From assembly GCA_015661135.1 (NCBI GenBank), contig JACVXW010000081.1, forward strand, positions 1-5,761: a DNA stretch of 5,761 nt, in the 5' to 3' direction. The translations under genes and the position numbers were made by a program. Below the pieces are notes generated by a model, which saw nothing but the letters and a program-made list of their open reading frames with translations, was not told the origin of the DNA and ran no database searches. Of this stretch, positions 4,887-5,761 are shown piece by piece; position 1 is the first letter of the stretch; every line of letters begins with the position of its first letter. Origin of the DNA: Chloroflexota bacterium. GTDB lineage: Bacteria > Chloroflexota > Limnocylindria > Limnocylindrales > CSP1-4.

Positions 4887-5761
4887 ATGAAGGCGTCCGG
4901 GAGACGACGACACACGCTGGCGAGGCGATCCCGGTTGGGACTCGCGGCGACCCTGGCAATGCTGACGAGCGCATTCGTCCTGTCGCCGGTCGCGGCGGTT
5001 CCGGGCAATGACACCACGGTCTTGATTCTCGGCTCAACGGTGAGCGGTGGGGCCTCGAGCACGGAGGCCACGGCCGCTGCTGGCCTTGGTCTTACGGTCG
5101 AGGTTGTCAGCGACGGCACGTGGTCGGAGATGACTGCCGAAGAATTCGCGTCATATCGCGCCATCATTCTTGGCGATGCCACCTGCGGCGGCAGTCCGTC
5201 TGTGTTCACGGCCAACCAGGCAACCTGGGGGCCGGAGGTCGACGGGAACGTGGTGCTCATCGGCACCGACCCCGTCTACCACGAGGGGTCCGGCGGCGGG
5301 ACGCTGACTGACAAGGGCATCGCCTTTGCCGTCGACCAAGCAGGCAAGACGGGGCTCTACGCCACCTTGAGCTGCTACTACCACGGCACAGGCGCCTCGA
5401 CCCCGGTGCCGGCCTTCAACAGCCTGAGCAGCGCCGGGGACTTCACCGTCACGGGCGTTGGCTGCTACAACGACTCCCACATCGTCGCCGCGCACCCGGC
5501 TCTCGCCGGCCTCACCGACGAGATTCTCTCCAATTGGTCCTGCTCGGTCCATGAGGCATTTGACAGTTGGCCAAGCGACTTCCTGGTGCTGGCGATCGCC
5601 GAAGGGGTCGGGGACTACGTCGCGGCCGATGGCACCACCGGCACCCCGTACATCCTCGCCCGCGGCGAAGGCCTCGTCGCCATCGGCGACTCTCCGACCT
5701 TTTATTTGCCGTCGATCGCGATCACCAAGAGCGCGAGCGCCTCGACGGTCGTTGCCGGTAG
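4887..5761 (+). CDS. Secreted protein: glutamine-amidotransferase-like fold followed by a DUF11-type repeat (partial, C-terminus off the right edge)
   Basis: ATG 4887 opens a frame that stays open to the window end (291 codons plus two bases). Residues 1-37 form a long signal peptide: RRRHTLARRSR, a hydrophobic core, likely cut after VAA. The mature domain begins with TVLILGS and then shows alternating strands and helices (LTVEVVSDGTWSEMTAEEF, YRAIILGDATCGG, GNVVLIGTDPVYH), the Rossmann-like order of class I glutamine-amidotransferase/ThuA-type domains. At the expected nucleophile turn after VVLIG the sequence is TDP, without cysteine, so catalysis of the usual kind is doubtful. Four cysteines (100, 163, 193, 219) may form disulfides outside the cell. 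From residue 279 the sequence ITKSASASTVVAG matches the opening of a DUF11 repeat, a beta-rich module common in very large surface proteins, so more repeats probably lie beyond the edge. Its own ribosome site and the terminator upstream indicate a separate transcription unit. Surface location is well supported; the fold assignment is by eye and function is unknown. Confidence 0.8.
   Translation, partial: MKASGRRRHTLARRSRLGLAATLAMLTSAFVLSPVAAVPGNDTTVLILGSTVSGGASSTEATAAAGLGLTVEVVSDGTWSEMTAEEFASYRAIILGDATCGGSPSVFTANQATWGPEVDGNVVLIGTDPVYHEGSGGGTLTDKGIAFAVDQAGKTGLYATLSCYYHGTGASTPVPAFNSLSSAGDFTVTGVGCYNDSHIVAAHPALAGLTDEILSNWSCSVHEAFDSWPSDFLVLAIAEGVGDYVAADGTTGTPYILARGEGLVAIGDSPTFYLPSIAITKSASASTVVAG

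Noticed and set aside
4637..5266. Minus-strand frame opposite the DUF11 gene
   Set aside because: It overlaps a gene with a signal peptide, ribosome site and recognisable domain pattern, and shows no domain of its own.

Overview
The window is very GC-rich and uses GTG and TTG start codons. It encodes secreted, threonine/alanine-rich Ig-like proteins, stalks made of proline/threonine repeats and the start of a DUF11-type repeat. This suggests a high-GC, Gram-positive-type (monoderm) bacterium. A Chloroflexota or actinobacterial lineage fits best, but no marker gene is present, so the placement is tentative. There are no RNA genes, insertion sequences, CRISPR arrays or other mobile elements.

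Layout. (1) Positions 774 to 1, minus strand: a secreted, membrane-anchored cupredoxin-fold protein whose C-terminus runs off the left edge. (2) About 775-1073: the divergent intergenic region, with a good candidate ECF-type promoter (TGGAAC, then CGTCA) facing right. (3) 1074-1796: an ECF sigma factor. (4) 1887-2618: its likely anti-sigma factor, with a zinc-binding anti-sigma (ZAS) motif, one membrane helix and a repetitive proline/threonine-rich outer tail. (5) 2619-2778: an intergenic region with two perfect palindromes, a second promoter-like match with the same 17-nt spacing and the same CGTCA -10 element, and a strong Shine-Dalgarno sequence. (6) 2779-4557: a 592-residue secreted surface protein with Ig-like repeats and a distinct C-terminal module, followed by two strong hairpins, the second a classic intrinsic terminator. 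(7) 4643-4886: an intergenic region with a 9-bp direct repeat. (8) 4887 to the right edge: a secreted protein with a glutamine-amidotransferase-like (Rossmann-type) domain that runs into a DUF11-like repeat, cut by the window end.

How it may work together. The sigma/anti-sigma pair looks like a cell-envelope signalling unit: the anti-sigma factor holds the sigma factor at the membrane until something is sensed outside. The matched promoter-like elements in front of the sigma gene and the surface-protein gene suggest that the sigma factor drives its own operon and the adjacent surface protein. That regulon is inferred from two motif matches. All four non-sigma proteins are exported or membrane-anchored, so the region as a whole looks devoted to the cell surface.
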